Numbered from the stretch's first letter, positions 36,002 to 45,663 are shown. The stretch is DNA of 64,000 nt from JBCCTX01 sp964468435 (GCA_964468435.1 CAYXVE010000007.1:1-64000); one strand, 5' to 3'. Made by a program: numbers and translations. The notes: generated by a model from the letters alone, not told the origin.

Positions 36002-37843
36002 CTATAGGGGTTGGATAAGTTCTGCATGCCAGTCATCCAAATACACAGGCTGTTGCCCGGTGGCATTCCAAATGTAAATTCTGACGCGATCCTCTGGTTC
36101 CCAATTGCGTGGAATGGGATATTCAAAATAAACGTGATGCCATTGCCAGGGATTCATCAATCGTTGTATATGTACATTTTCCCGTTTGTAGACCTCGTCG
36201 CCCCTTACAAACTCCATAATCAGCTGACATTGTTGCCATTCTACCCATTCCATATTGATATACATAGCCCATATCCCTGTTCGAATCCAACTACCTTTTT
36301 TGGGAGATAGCCTGCTAAAGGAGAACTCTACATTGGGAGAATATTGATATTCAGCATTCATAATCATGCTGCGAGCTCCACTGTGTGCATACTGGTCTGT
36401 AGTGGCTGCTACCGTATCAGTTTCAAATCCAGTGACAAATAGGGTATCAATCTGCTTATTCGATAGATTGCTGAGTTCGTAACGAACATCGAGAAACTTT
36501 TTGTCAGCCTGTTTGGGGCGGGTAGAACCAAATATTTTCCAGTAATACTTCCTGGTAAGTCCATCGGCTCTCCATCCTCCATTGGGTGAGTGAGCCTGCC
36601 ATGTCTGGATCAGATTGAGATCTGTACATAGTATCATGCTACTGAAAACGATAAATTTCCAGAAGATGTTCTTCATGTTCAAAAATTCATGAATGATAAG
36701 GGCTAAGGGAATGCTGAGGGCTGCATAAGCCTGTATCATGGCTCTCGAGCCAAAACTGCCGCCATACCACCATACCTCCCAACTGTAGACCACATAGATA
36801 TTGATCAATAGATATGCTGTAATAGCCCAGAATACATACCTGTACTGATGAAAGAGTGGGATAAATCCAATCAGGGCAAAGATCATTACAGGTGTATAGA
36901 CCAGCCAACCCTTCCGGGCACTGAACAGACCATCTATGATGTGTGGGCTAAGCCAGTCAAACCCGAATTCACCATAGCTATAATACAAAAAATGTCCGGA
37001 ATACAATTTCCAGTAGAGCATTTGTATAGATCCTACCACCGCCATCACAATGATCAAAACAATCACATGCTGTTTGTATTCTAGTAATAATTGAAGTTTC
37101 TGCTGAAGGCTGATGCGGTCTTTGACCGCCCACAATAGTGGAATCAGTATAGCCATCAGCTCTATCGGTCTGATGATTGTTGCCAGGCCGATACTGGCAC
37201 CTAATAGTATAGCATAGATCATCCTGGGTTTTTGATGCCATAATATCGTTAGCAGGATGATCAAAGCGTACAACGTAAATAGATAGTTATGGGGCATGGC
37301 TCCATCGAAGGAGACATAATTGAGATAATTAGTAGCGAGTACAATCACCGCAATAGAAATAGCGACAGCCTGGTCGCTGAAGAATCGCAATAATACATTG
37401 CGTGTAATGCCAAGACCTATCCATGCATACACAATGCTTCCCCATGAAATGGCCAACTGGTAGGGACGGGAGAAACCATCAGCAGGGAAATCGCTTAGCC
37501 AGGCAAAAAGATGCCCTAACAGGAAAAATGGAAGGTATAATATAGCCATTCCGATAGGATATTTCAATACATAGCGCCCGTTATCTTGCTGTACGGCATG
37601 GTGAAAGTCTCCGGCAGGTTGATACTCGCGGAAGACCTCATCGATAAATTGAAGTCCTCCCAGATCATCGTAGATGAAATAAGCAGGTAGGTACAGATAA
37701 TATCCAAAAACGTCCCAACTTATGGTCGCCTCGGCAGCAGAATTATCCCATCTCGGGTAGAGTGTAGCTACTCTCCATAACAGATAAAATAATATAAGCA
37801 GTGTGATACCTGACCAGGGGTGTCGCTTAATAGACCAGAACAT
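36002..37843 (-). CDS. Polytopic membrane protein, GT-C glycosyltransferase-like
   Basis: The 613-residue protein has about ten hydrophobic segments in its first ~420 residues, beginning TLLILFYLLWRVATLY, with a long extracytoplasmic loop containing an early Asp-rich stretch (ISWDVFGYYLYLPAYFIYDD) like that of GT-C enzymes that take polyprenyl-phosphate sugars. The last ~180 residues form a soluble beta-sandwich-like domain (RVRIYIWNATGQQPVYLDDWHAEL) that could bind carbohydrate. It probably acts on surface glycans on the periplasmic side, in keeping with its neighbours. The family is not certain. Confidence 0.7.
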   Translation of the reverse strand: MFWSIKRHPWSGITLLILFYLLWRVATLYPRWDNSAAEATISWDVFGYYLYLPAYFIYDDLGGLQFIDEVFREYQPAGDFHHAVQQDNGRYVLKYPIGMAILYLPFFLLGHLFAWLSDFPADGFSRPYQLAISWGSIVYAWIGLGITRNVLLRFFSDQAVAISIAVIVLATNYLNYVSFDGAMPHNYLFTLYALIILLTILWHQKPRMIYAILLGASIGLATIIRPIELMAILIPLLWAVKDRISLQQKLQLLLEYKQHVIVLIIVMAVVGSIQMLYWKLYSGHFLYYSYGEFGFDWLSPHIIDGLFSARKGWLVYTPVMIFALIGFIPLFHQYRYVFWAITAYLLINIYVVYSWEVWWYGGSFGSRAMIQAYAALSIPLALIIHEFLNMKNIFWKFIVFSSMILCTDLNLIQTWQAHSPNGGWRADGLTRKYYWKIFGSTRPKQADKKFLDVRYELSNLSNKQIDTLFVTGFETDTVAATTDQYAHSGARSMIMNAEYQYSPNVEFSFSRLSPKKGSWIRTGIWAMYINMEWVEWQQCQLIMEFVRGDEVYKRENVHIQRLMNPWQWHHVYFEYPIPRNWEPEDRVRIYIWNATGQQPVYLDDWHAELIQPL

Positions 37844-37927
37844 ATTGCTTAATCAATAACCTGATGACAATCTATATTAAAAAACAATAATTTTCCCCAT
37901 ATTTTTAAAATGTTATCAGATTCCTTT

Positions 37928-37935
37928 TAGTTTTG
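37928..37935 (+). promoter_or_regulatory. Possible -7 element of the E2 gene
   Basis: TAGTTTTG is an exact TAnnTTTG, 40 bases before the start codon. I see no TTG at the expected -33 distance. Confidence 0.3.
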
Positions 37936-37974
37936 TAGAGCATATTTAACATATACACATAATACATATATATT

Positions 37975-39255
37975 ATGGCATCAGTAATCGAAATGCCAAG
38001 ATTGAGCGACACGATGGAAGAGGGAGTTGTGGCTAGCTGGCATAAACAAATCGGTGAACAAGTATCATCTGGAGATTTACTTGCGGAAATTGAGACAGAT
38101 AAGGCAACGATGGATTTTGAATCACCTGAAGATGGTGTGCTTTTGCATATCGGTGTAGAAGAGGGTAATGGAATCCCCGTGGGATCTTTACTGGCAATCA
38201 TTGGCAAGAAAGATGAGGATGTTTCCGGTTTGGTCAAAGATTATGAATCAAAAGGTAATGGTAAAGCCAAGGACGAAGGCGCTAGTCCTGAGCCACAACC
38301 TGCTGCAGGCGAAAGTTTTTCAGTGCTTGATTCTGGCCAGGGACCCTCAAAAGAGCCCGAGACTGCGACTTTTTCAATAGCAGCCGCATCTCAGGATACA
38401 GAAGGACGGATTAAGGCTTCTCCGCTTGCTAAGGTGATGGCCAAAGAGCGCGGTATAGATCTGACAGCTGTCAAAGGGAGTGGGGATAACGGTAGAATTA
38501 TTAAGCGGGATATAGAAAGCTACCAGCCTGCTCAGGCAAACCAGGCTCCTGCTGCAGCTCCACGACCACAAACGGAGGCTTATGAGGAAGTGAGAGTATC
38601 CCAGATGCGGAAGACAATTGCTAAACGACTCAGTGAGAGTAAGTTTACGGCTCCACACTTCTATCTCACCATGGAGATCGATATGGATCGTTCAGTTGAA
38701 GCCCGCAAGCAACTCAACGAGATATCACCTGTCAAAATTTCTTTCAATGACTTGGTTATCAAAGCAGCCGCTGTTGCACTCAAGCAACATCCTAAGGTGA
38801 ATGCTTCTTGGTTGGGAGATACGATTCGCTATCATCACGAGATCCATATCGGTATGGCAGTTGCCGTGGAGGAGGGCCTTCTGGTACCTGTAATCAGAAA
38901 TGCTGATGCCAAAGGTCTCTCCAAAATTGCAGCGCAATCCAAGGATTTTGCTACGAGAGCTCGCAATCGTGAACTGGAACCATCTGAATGGGCAGGCAAT
39001 ACTTTTACGGTATCCAATCTCGGCATGTTTGGCATTGAGGAGTTTACGGCGATTATCAATCCACCTGATGCGTGTATACTCGCCATCGGAGGGATCAAGA
39101 AAATACCTGTGGTGAGAGACGACGAAATTGTAGTAGGTAATAGAATGAAGGTCACCCTATCCTGTGATCACCGGGTGGTAGACGGTGCTACAGGAGCAGC
39201 TTTTCTGGTAACGCTGAAGGAACTCCTTGAAGATCCCATGAGAATGCTGATATAA
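37975..39255 (+). CDS. Dihydrolipoamide acetyltransferase, E2 of a 2-oxoacid dehydrogenase (probably pyruvate)
   Basis: The 426-residue protein has one N-terminal lipoyl domain (lipoylated K43 in EIETDKATMDFES), an E1/E3-binding domain near 140-175 (ASPLAKVMAKERGIDL), and a catalytic acyltransferase domain ending in SCDHRVVDGATGAAF with H399 and D403. A linker rich in Pro, Ala and Gln connects the parts. E2 moves the acetyl group from lipoate to CoA. The E1 and E3 genes are not adjacent, so pyruvate is the likely but unproven substrate. It needs the LipA product encoded at 10901. Confidence 0.92.
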   Translation: MASVIEMPRLSDTMEEGVVASWHKQIGEQVSSGDLLAEIETDKATMDFESPEDGVLLHIGVEEGNGIPVGSLLAIIGKKDEDVSGLVKDYESKGNGKAKDEGASPEPQPAAGESFSVLDSGQGPSKEPETATFSIAAASQDTEGRIKASPLAKVMAKERGIDLTAVKGSGDNGRIIKRDIESYQPAQANQAPAAAPRPQTEAYEEVRVSQMRKTIAKRLSESKFTAPHFYLTMEIDMDRSVEARKQLNEISPVKISFNDLVIKAAAVALKQHPKVNASWLGDTIRYHHEIHIGMAVAVEEGLLVPVIRNADAKGLSKIAAQSKDFATRARNRELEPSEWAGNTFTVSNLGMFGIEEFTAIINPPDACILAIGGIKKIPVVRDDEIVVGNRMKVTLSCDHRVVDGATGAAFLVTLKELLEDPMRMLI

Positions 39256-39270
39256 TGATGCTAAGTAAAC

Positions 39271-39314
39271 GCAGATTGGAATGTTGATCAGGCTTGAACA
39301 TTCTTCCAATCTGC
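39271..39314 (+). terminator. Long terminator hairpin between E2 and the PorT-like gene
   Basis: GCAGATTGGAA (39271-39281) pairs fully with TTCCAATCTGC (39304-39314), and an inner AATGTT/AACATT pair (39280-39285 and 39297-39302) nearly extends the stem. It lies between two convergent genes and probably serves both. Confidence 0.6.
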
Positions 39315-39325
39315 TTCCTCTATGA

Positions 39326-39961
39326 TTACCTGTCATAAGCCAGATTATATCCCAGAGAAATTTGAAACGAGGTATTTCTCGTTCTCTGCGTATCAATGGG
39401 ATTTCCCGAATTATCAGTAAAAGCAAACTGTTCCACATTAAACAGGCCAAAGCTGAATCTGAAATCTACAAACAGCATCTTTTCGAATTCATACAAAATG
39501 CCTGCTGACAATCCCACATCTACATCCTGAAAGTCCAGAAATTCCTTGAGATTCTGGTTATTAACTCTTGTAGATAGCAAATAGGAAAGCTCCGTTCCAA
39601 ATTCCAGCCCTAGATTATCTGATGGCTTGTATACTGCCAGCAATGGTAAGCTGAGATAATTCAGGTTAAAATGGGTACGGTTGGGAGATACGAAGTCTTC
39701 CAAAACTTGAGATCCCTTACTGATCCACATCAGCTCTGGCTGGAGGTAAAAATATGGGGTAAATCGCATTTGAGCAAAAATCCCTGCCTGAAGTCCGGGT
39801 TTCACCTGGTAATAGTTGTCGGGAAATACAGGAGCACTAGGGCCATAAAAGGTCAGATTGGATAGATTTCCGCCTATTTTGATTCCAGGATAAATTTGAG
39901 CTTGAGTAGTGAGGAAAACTATTGACAACCAGAAAATAAGTAAAATATATTTCATGAGCAT
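39326..39961 (-). CDS. PorT-family outer-membrane protein
   Basis: The 211-residue protein has a signal peptide (to about residue 21, ending TTQAQ) and the PorT/opacity-like barrel pattern: IYPGIKIGGNLSNL, LQAGIFAQMRFTPYFYLQPELMW, LNYLSLPLLAVYKPSDNLGLEFGTELSYLLS and a C-terminal strand (FQISLGYNLAY). In some Bacteroidota PorT is part of type IX secretion; most relatives are general small barrels of unknown role, and nothing here distinguishes the two. A second ATG six bases downstream (39955) is possible. Confidence 0.85.
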   Translation of the reverse strand: MLMKYILLIFWLSIVFLTTQAQIYPGIKIGGNLSNLTFYGPSAPVFPDNYYQVKPGLQAGIFAQMRFTPYFYLQPELMWISKGSQVLEDFVSPNRTHFNLNYLSLPLLAVYKPSDNLGLEFGTELSYLLSTRVNNQNLKEFLDFQDVDVGLSAGILYEFEKMLFVDFRFSFGLFNVEQFAFTDNSGNPIDTQRTRNTSFQISLGYNLAYDR

Positions 39962-40062
39962 GGATCTTTTTTGATGAATTTGCTAATCCAATAAAATGTA
40001 GATCATTTTCTATGATAATTTAAGGTTTATTTTCGAGATTTGTTTTATCTAAAATAAATGCC

Positions 40063-40890
40063 TTGAAGCTGCTCAGAATACTTGGATGGATCACTTTCTT
40101 TTTCTTGTTGACAGTTCTTACCCAGACTGGAGGGATTATCTTACTTGTTAGCCTGATCATTTACAGATATACTTTACGGAAATTTTCAGAAAAACTCAGG
40201 CCATTTTTTTTACAAACTTTACTCTTCATGACCCTGTATCTCTCATCTACTTTTATCATTTTTCCTCCCATCGCGAATAAATTGGGACGAAAAGCACTCC
40301 CCATTTTTTCTCATACCTCTCTCAAACCACTTCATATTATCACTTGCCTATTCAACCGGCATTATGTAAGCCATGACCTTTACTTCATAATACTCAAGGT
40401 CTCAGAAAATATGGCAGATACATATCCCGGTACTACTACTGCTTATCTGGATGGTAATTTTCCATTTGTGGATGGTTTTCCTTTATTACCTCATCTCAGT
40501 CATGATGATGGAGAAAAACTGGATCTTGCGTTTTATTACACAGATCCCATTACAGGCAAACCCCTTCAAAGGACGGCTCCATCATGGATCGGATATGGAG
40601 GATATGAAACACCTCAGACAGGGGAAACAGATAGTCCCGGGGATTGCATTTGTAGGGGATACTGGCAATATGGACTATTGAAGTATCTCTCGGTAGCTGA
40701 AAGGCGTATGGATCTTGATATAGACAGAACGCGGGATATGATTATGTTTTTTGCCAGAGAGCCGCAAGTGGGAAAAATATTTCTGGAACCATACCTGAAA
40801 CAAAGGATGAATCTGAATTATTCCAAGATCAGATTTCATGGTTGCCATGCGGTTAGGCACGATGATCATGTTCATGTGCAGATGAAGTGA
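40063..40890 (+). CDS. Membrane-anchored LAS-type (M15/M74-like) metallopeptidase
   Basis: The 275-residue protein has two or three N-terminal hydrophobic segments (about 8-36 and 50-70) and then a soluble domain. In that domain LSHDDGEKLDLAF gives H147-x6-D154 and RHDDHVHVQ gives H269-x-H271, the zinc-binding pattern of LAS peptidases such as MepA, VanX and M15 enzymes. These cut amide bonds in peptidoglycan. A role in cell-wall processing is inferred, with the active site outside the inner membrane. The start is TTG at 40063; no in-frame ATG precedes the first hydrophobic helix. It converges on gldH. Confidence 0.65.
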   Translation: MKLLRILGWITFFFLLTVLTQTGGIILLVSLIIYRYTLRKFSEKLRPFFLQTLLFMTLYLSSTFIIFPPIANKLGRKALPIFSHTSLKPLHIITCLFNRHYVSHDLYFIILKVSENMADTYPGTTTAYLDGNFPFVDGFPLLPHLSHDDGEKLDLAFYYTDPITGKPLQRTAPSWIGYGGYETPQTGETDSPGDCICRGYWQYGLLKYLSVAERRMDLDIDRTRDMIMFFAREPQVGKIFLEPYLKQRMNLNYSKIRFHGCHAVRHDDHVHVQMK

Positions 40891-40910
40891 TCTGTTGTAA
40901 ACATGATCAC
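40887..40910 (+). terminator. Hairpin between the convergent peptidase and gldH genes
   Basis: GTGATC (40887-40892) and GATCAC (40905-40910) pair, extended by TGTT/AACA inside with one bulged base and a three-base loop. It overlaps the stop codon of the peptidase gene and lies seven bases from the end of gldH. Confidence 0.45.
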
Positions 40911-40916
40911 ATTGAA

Positions 40917-41375
40917 TCATTCGGTCATCGAAACAACTCCGGCAGATTGGATTTCACAAAGCGACGTGTCTCGCATGTATTGGGTAACTTTGAACTTGTA
41001 ATATTCCAGCGAATCGGGTGGAGGAGGGAGTTGATAGGGGAAAATATAGGGGTAGACATTGCCTTCTTTTTTAATCATCCAGAATCCAATCGAGTCTACT
41101 ACGACTGCTTCGAGGATGGTATCCTGCTGCCAGCCAGAGGGATGAGACATGATCAGCTTCAGGAATAGATTGCGAAAGGGATAATCTTCCAGAAAATTGA
41201 CGTAGATGTAGCGAGGATCAGATATTGAAGGTCCAACGTCGTAGTGGATTGTATCCTGTATATTCCAACAATTGTTGTCGAAATCCCATTGTTGTTGGAT
41301 GTTGCCCTGTTCACAACTACACACCCCTATCCACATTGTAGATAGCAAAATGATAAAGACGGAAGATCTAATCAT
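40917..41375 (-). CDS. gldH: GldH-like gliding-motility lipoprotein
   Basis: I start at the ATG at 41375 (152 residues); an upstream TTG would put eight residues before the signal peptide. The signal peptide ends at the lipobox VCSC, with the lipidated cysteine at residue 21. The segment EDYPFRNLFLKLIMSHPSG...DTIL is the best-conserved part of GldH, a lipoprotein needed for type IX secretion and gliding in Flavobacterium. The protein is diverged, but the adjacent ricT gene gives the same order as in Flavobacteria. Gliding itself cannot be inferred from this gene alone. Confidence 0.8.
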   Translation of the reverse strand: MIRSSVFIILLSTMWIGVCSCEQGNIQQQWDFDNNCWNIQDTIHYDVGPSISDPRYIYVNFLEDYPFRNLFLKLIMSHPSGWQQDTILEAVVVDSIGFWMIKKEGNVYPYIFPYQLPPPPDSLEYYKFKVTQYMRDTSLCEIQSAGVVSMTE

Positions 41376-41528
41376 TTGTACGGCATTCCATTTAGTCAAT
41401 AATACACAAAGGAATATCTTGAAGCTTTGAGATACAACACAGCAGGCAAAATTGTCATTATCTAAGGTGCCAAAATGTGTTTGTATTCCGGGAAAAGTAT
41501 CACAAACGTCATACTACTTCCAGCATCA

Positions 41529-42830
41529 TTACTTCTTTTTACGCCTGGATCTAGGTTCTGGGTTATCCTGATTCGGTTGTTTAGTATCGGGATTCCGTTT
41601 TTTTTCAGATCCTTGGTTACTTATGTTCCCTTTTCTGTTATCCTGTCTGGATGGTTGATTACTGGCTTTAGGTTGTTGATCCTCTCTGGGCATTTTTCCT
41701 TTGATAGATTTTTTGCGTTTCTTCTTTTTGTAGTTACGCTGTGGATTATTTTTAGGAACCTCCTTACCCACTACATCTACAAAGTCCAGGTCCTCACGTT
41801 CAATCGGGTCATCTTCCTCCAAGACAGCTTCTTTCCGGAGCATTTCGGGGGTTTTTCCAACTTCATTTTGTGCTACTAGGCTTTTGACTTCATCTACATC
41901 CAATGGATACCAGGTAGATTCATTTTCATAACAAAACCACATCTTACGTTTGAATATATCGGTTTTCTGAAGGCGGGCTACACCTTTGGTGGTGGTAATC
42001 TGTATAACTTCAGGGAAATCTTTCAGTGCATCCAGATAGGAATCCAATTCATAATTGAGGCAACATTTCAGCCTTCCACACAGACCCGAAATTTTCATTG
42101 GATTGAGTGAAAGATTCTGATATCTGGCAGCGGATGTACTGACCGTTTTGAATTCTGTCAGCCAGGTAGAGCAGCACAGCTCTCTTCCACAAGATCCGAT
42201 TCCACCAACCAATCCAGCTTCATGGCGAAGCCCAATCTGTTTCATTTCAACACGAATCCTAAATTCTCTTGCGAGTATCTTGATCAGTTCTCTAAAATCA
42301 ACTCTATGATCAGCGATATAGTAAAAAATAGCTTTAGCATTATCGCCCTGAAACTCTACATCGCTGAGCTTCATGTCCAGTCTTAGTTCATCGATAATTT
42401 CGCGGGCCCTTATTCTTGTTTCTGTATCGCGTTTTCGAACCAGTTCCCATTGTTCGAGATCGCGTTCGTTTGCTTTTCGGTATATACGGGGGAGTTCTCC
42501 AATGTTTTTATCGACATGTTTTTTTTTCATTTGGAGACGTGCAACAATTCCACCTAAGGACAGCGTACCTACGTCATAACCTCTGTCACTTTCGACTACT
42601 ACAGCATCTCCAATATAAAGGCGTAATCCATGAACATTTCGATAAAAACCTTTACGGGTATTCTTAAAACGTACTTCATATACATTGTCTGCTTCCGTTT
42701 GATCCGGAGCTAACATATTCCCTAGCCAATCAAAGGTGTTGAGCTTGTTGCATCCGCCAGTAGCACAACCTCCATTTCGGCCACATCCCGTAGAAGAACA
42801 TCCCCCCCCACCGCAAGATCCACATCCCAT
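41529..42830 (-). CDS. ricT: PSP1-domain iron-sulfur protein RicT (YaaT)
   Basis: The 433-residue protein starts with an unusual cysteine- and glycine-rich stretch (GCGSCGGGGCSSTGCGRNGG) and continues into the PSP1 domain: KGFYRNVHGLRLYIGDAVVVESDRGYDVGTLSL and ELCCSTWL, SGLCGRLKCCLNYE. The cysteine groups are those that bind iron-sulfur clusters in RicT, part of a complex that in Bacillus promotes RNase Y-dependent mRNA processing. The C-terminal ~90 residues are disordered, Lys-, Asn- and Gln-rich. Its partners RicA and RicF are not in the window. It is followed by gldH. Confidence 0.9.
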   Translation of the reverse strand: MGCGSCGGGGCSSTGCGRNGGCATGGCNKLNTFDWLGNMLAPDQTEADNVYEVRFKNTRKGFYRNVHGLRLYIGDAVVVESDRGYDVGTLSLGGIVARLQMKKKHVDKNIGELPRIYRKANERDLEQWELVRKRDTETRIRAREIIDELRLDMKLSDVEFQGDNAKAIFYYIADHRVDFRELIKILAREFRIRVEMKQIGLRHEAGLVGGIGSCGRELCCSTWLTEFKTVSTSAARYQNLSLNPMKISGLCGRLKCCLNYELDSYLDALKDFPEVIQITTTKGVARLQKTDIFKRKMWFCYENESTWYPLDVDEVKSLVAQNEVGKTPEMLRKEAVLEEDDPIEREDLDFVDVVGKEVPKNNPQRNYKKKKRKKSIKGKMPREDQQPKASNQPSRQDNRKGNISNQGSEKKRNPDTKQPNQDNPEPRSRRKKK

Positions 42831-42949
42831 AATTCTTCCTTATTAAAAAATATTGCACTTCTACTTCATCCATCTAATATACAACACATTTTTTAAGCTA
42901 TGCAAAACAATCCTGTAAAAATGTAAATATGGCAATGGAAGTGAGTGGG

Positions 42950-43957
42950 TCAGATCTTGAGTTGCTTGAGTTGGTAGTCGAGAAAACGGAGGTATTTTTT
43001 GCTTTTAAAGCTAGCCCTGTATTGTTCTAGTAGTAAACTAGCCTGGTCTATACGATTGCGCTGTATTAATTCAAAGATCGTCCGGGTCAGAAATACATCA
43101 TGTATATTTCCTTTGAGTAAGGTATCTGCTACGGTTAGTTGAATCGTGGGTTCATTGAGATCAGCGGGGAGAGCCAGGGATGTGGTCTGCATAAGATGGT
43201 CCTTGATATAGGCTTTGAGATAGAGATAATAATAATAGGAGAAGATTGCATCCTCATTATTCAATGGGACTTTGTCGAGACAAGTTGATTTGTCATCCGA
43301 GTAAGAGCCTCCAGATAATTTCAGATAAGCCTTGTGATAAGCAATTTCACTCTGTTCGAATGATATGAACCAGTCTGGTAAAGGTGTTTGCAGATTGTAA
43401 AGTGCCAGAAAGGTTATTTCTTGTTCTGCCATCGAGTCCAGGGTTTGGGAATATTTGCAAAAATCTTCAATGGGAATGGTATTTCTGCTCGAACGCAGAT
43501 GTATGTTGTTAAATCTGAGTGATTTTTGGTGATAGTATTCGGCAATTTTCGAAGTATAGCCCTTGAAATGGATACTGTCAATTCGAAAAGCGGGTAAGAG
43601 CATCTTTACCGACATGACCAGAGTGCTATCGGGTGTGAGAAATACACCAATGGCTTCATCATTGATATACACAAATGCAGGCCGGGGACTATTGACCTGA
43701 AAGGCAAGCTGATAAGAACTATCTGGCAGAATTTCTGCCTTTACGATTTGGCGCTGACCTTCAAGGATATTGTTGTAGATACCATAGACATCATACAGCT
43801 CAGCGGCAGGGGCTATGTTGATCTGTACAAATGTAGTGTCATAGAATGCATATACCGGGGTTGGCAGATCTTTATTGGAGGCTCTGTAGGCCAATAATGC
43901 GATGTATGCAGCCATTAAAGTCATCAGAGAAGCCGGATATAAGGCATTTTTGGACAT
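42950..43957 (-). CDS. Exported or membrane-anchored protein of unknown function
   Basis: The 335-residue protein has a hydrophobic N-terminus (about residues 6-25) that may be an uncleaved anchor, then a beta-rich region (about 40-140) recalling the DUF4369-type domain that precedes thioredoxin in Bacteroidota TlpA-like proteins, then a helical part (150-335, YYYYLYLKAYIKDH). The thioredoxin domain with CxxC is absent. The similarity is weak and the function is unknown. It is divergent from the GT-C gene at 44061. Confidence 0.65.
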   Translation of the reverse strand: MSKNALYPASLMTLMAAYIALLAYRASNKDLPTPVYAFYDTTFVQINIAPAAELYDVYGIYNNILEGQRQIVKAEILPDSSYQLAFQVNSPRPAFVYINDEAIGVFLTPDSTLVMSVKMLLPAFRIDSIHFKGYTSKIAEYYHQKSLRFNNIHLRSSRNTIPIEDFCKYSQTLDSMAEQEITFLALYNLQTPLPDWFISFEQSEIAYHKAYLKLSGGSYSDDKSTCLDKVPLNNEDAIFSYYYYLYLKAYIKDHLMQTTSLALPADLNEPTIQLTVADTLLKGNIHDVFLTRTIFELIQRNRIDQASLLLEQYRASFKSKKYLRFLDYQLKQLKI

Positions 43958-44060
43958 GGGTATTACTTTAGAAGATGAAATATTAAGGCTTAAATATCAT
44001 TGATAGCCAACATAATATCAAATATTTCTTCCTTGTTCTTTTTTACACTATTTTTGAAGC

Positions 44061-45659
44061 ATGATCAAATCATTCCTGAGCTATCTTCAAGACAACGAAC
44101 AGGTTTTGTTGATCTGTTGTCTCATCATGATCCCTCTGGCATATTTCGTTAACCTGGGGCTTACACCTATTATGGCGGATGAACCTACCCGAGCTGTAGT
44201 AGCGATGGAAATGATTTTCTCTGGAAACTTTATTGTGCCTACAATCAATGGAGAACTGTATTACAATAAGCCACCATTTTACAATTGGATACTGATATTA
44301 CTTTTTCAATTTACTCAAAATTATTCGGAACTGATGGTAAGATTGCCATCTGTTATTCCTTTAATGCTTTATGGACTGACAATTTACGCAGTTACCCGCT
44401 ATTATCTTTCTGCCAGGATAGGTATCATTGCAGGGATTATGTATGTTACCTGTGGCAGAATGCTGGTATATTCAGGATTGTTGGGGCATATAGATATCTT
44501 TTATTCATGGCTTACGTTTCTGGGATTTATCGCGGTGCTCTATTTTTATGAACGCGGGCAGTTATTGATCTTGTTTCTCATTACCTATACAATTACAGCT
44601 ATAGGTTTTTTATGCAAAGGTCTTCCATCTATTGTTTTTCAGGGAATCACATTACTAACATTTTTTATATATCAGCAGGATTGGAGAAAACTCTTTTCCT
44701 GGCAGCATATTCTTGGAGGGCTATTGTTTTTATCGTTGATAGGGAGTTACTATTATACTTATTTTCAGTTCAATCCCGATGTGGAAGGATATCTTGCCAA
44801 TCTTTGGTCTGAGTCTAGCAAGCGCACAGTACTAGACAAGGCTTGGTATGAAAGCCTTTTACACCCGCTCACGTTTCCTTTTGAGCAGGTTATGCACCTA
44901 TTACCCTGGTCATTATTTGTATTGTTTTTGTTTCGAAGGGGAATGTGGAACATATTTATGGGTCATCACTTTTTGAAATTTTCCCTGTTGATCCTGGCAG
45001 CTAATAGCATTGTCTACTGGTTATCGCCCCAGACGTATCCCCGCTACCTTTTTATGTTGTATCCATTTGTCTTTATCCTGATCGCATACGGGTACGTACA
45101 CTACCGTTATTCATATCCAAGGATTAACCTTATATTGGAATATATTTTTTTAATTGCAGGAATCCTGGCAGGTTTGGGGGTTTGGGTAGTTTTTGTAGTA
45201 AGTGATCTTGATGATGTTCCATTCCGAGAGCTTAAAGTGGTTATGCTCTTTATGGGATTTGCCTTCGCACTATTTTTATATTTCAGGTTGCCCCTCCAAA
45301 GATTTATTATTTTCACGATTGTGATGATGCTATTCCGACTGGGTTTCGACTGGTTTGTACTTCCTCACCGTTATAAAAATGATCAATGGACCCCATCAAA
45401 GGATGCTGCACTTGAAGTAGTAAAAATTGTAGGAGAATCTCCCCTATATGTATTCCCTGACTATGAGTTTGAGCATCATCTCACGTATTACATAGAGCGG
45501 GAGCGAAAGGAGATTTTACCAGTTACTGATGAGCTTTATAAAGGGGCTTATTACATTTGTACAGATAGTCAGCTTGCGGGAAGATCTGCAGATATACATT
45601 ATGAGTTTAATAGTAGATTGAAAATACCGCTGAATTTGGTCACATTTAATTCAAACTAA
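44061..45659 (+). CDS. GT-C family glycosyltransferase, ArnT/PMT-like
   Basis: The 532-residue protein has about eleven membrane segments. The first periplasmic loop carries MADEPTRAVVAMEMIFSGNFIVPTINGELYYNKPPFYNWIL, the ArnT/PMT signature with the catalytic Asp-Glu and the KPP turn. ArnT moves a sugar from undecaprenyl phosphate onto lipid A. The next two genes, a GT2 that would make the lipid-linked sugar and a flippase-like protein, complete a plausible envelope-glycosylation unit. Lipid A as acceptor is likely but unproven; protein acceptors are possible. Confidence 0.85.
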   Translation: MIKSFLSYLQDNEQVLLICCLIMIPLAYFVNLGLTPIMADEPTRAVVAMEMIFSGNFIVPTINGELYYNKPPFYNWILILLFQFTQNYSELMVRLPSVIPLMLYGLTIYAVTRYYLSARIGIIAGIMYVTCGRMLVYSGLLGHIDIFYSWLTFLGFIAVLYFYERGQLLILFLITYTITAIGFLCKGLPSIVFQGITLLTFFIYQQDWRKLFSWQHILGGLLFLSLIGSYYYTYFQFNPDVEGYLANLWSESSKRTVLDKAWYESLLHPLTFPFEQVMHLLPWSLFVLFLFRRGMWNIFMGHHFLKFSLLILAANSIVYWLSPQTYPRYLFMLYPFVFILIAYGYVHYRYSYPRINLILEYIFLIAGILAGLGVWVVFVVSDLDDVPFRELKVVMLFMGFAFALFLYFRLPLQRFIIFTIVMMLFRLGFDWFVLPHRYKNDQWTPSKDAALEVVKIVGESPLYVFPDYEFEHHLTYYIERERKEILPVTDELYKGAYYICTDSQLAGRSADIHYEFNSRLKIPLNLVTFNSN

Positions 45660-45663
45660 TACT

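Noticed and set aside
44049..44056. TATTTTTG as a -7 element for the GT-C gene at 44061
   Set aside because: It is only four bases from the start codon and has no -33 TTG at a proper distance, so it would give a leaderless or truncated message.
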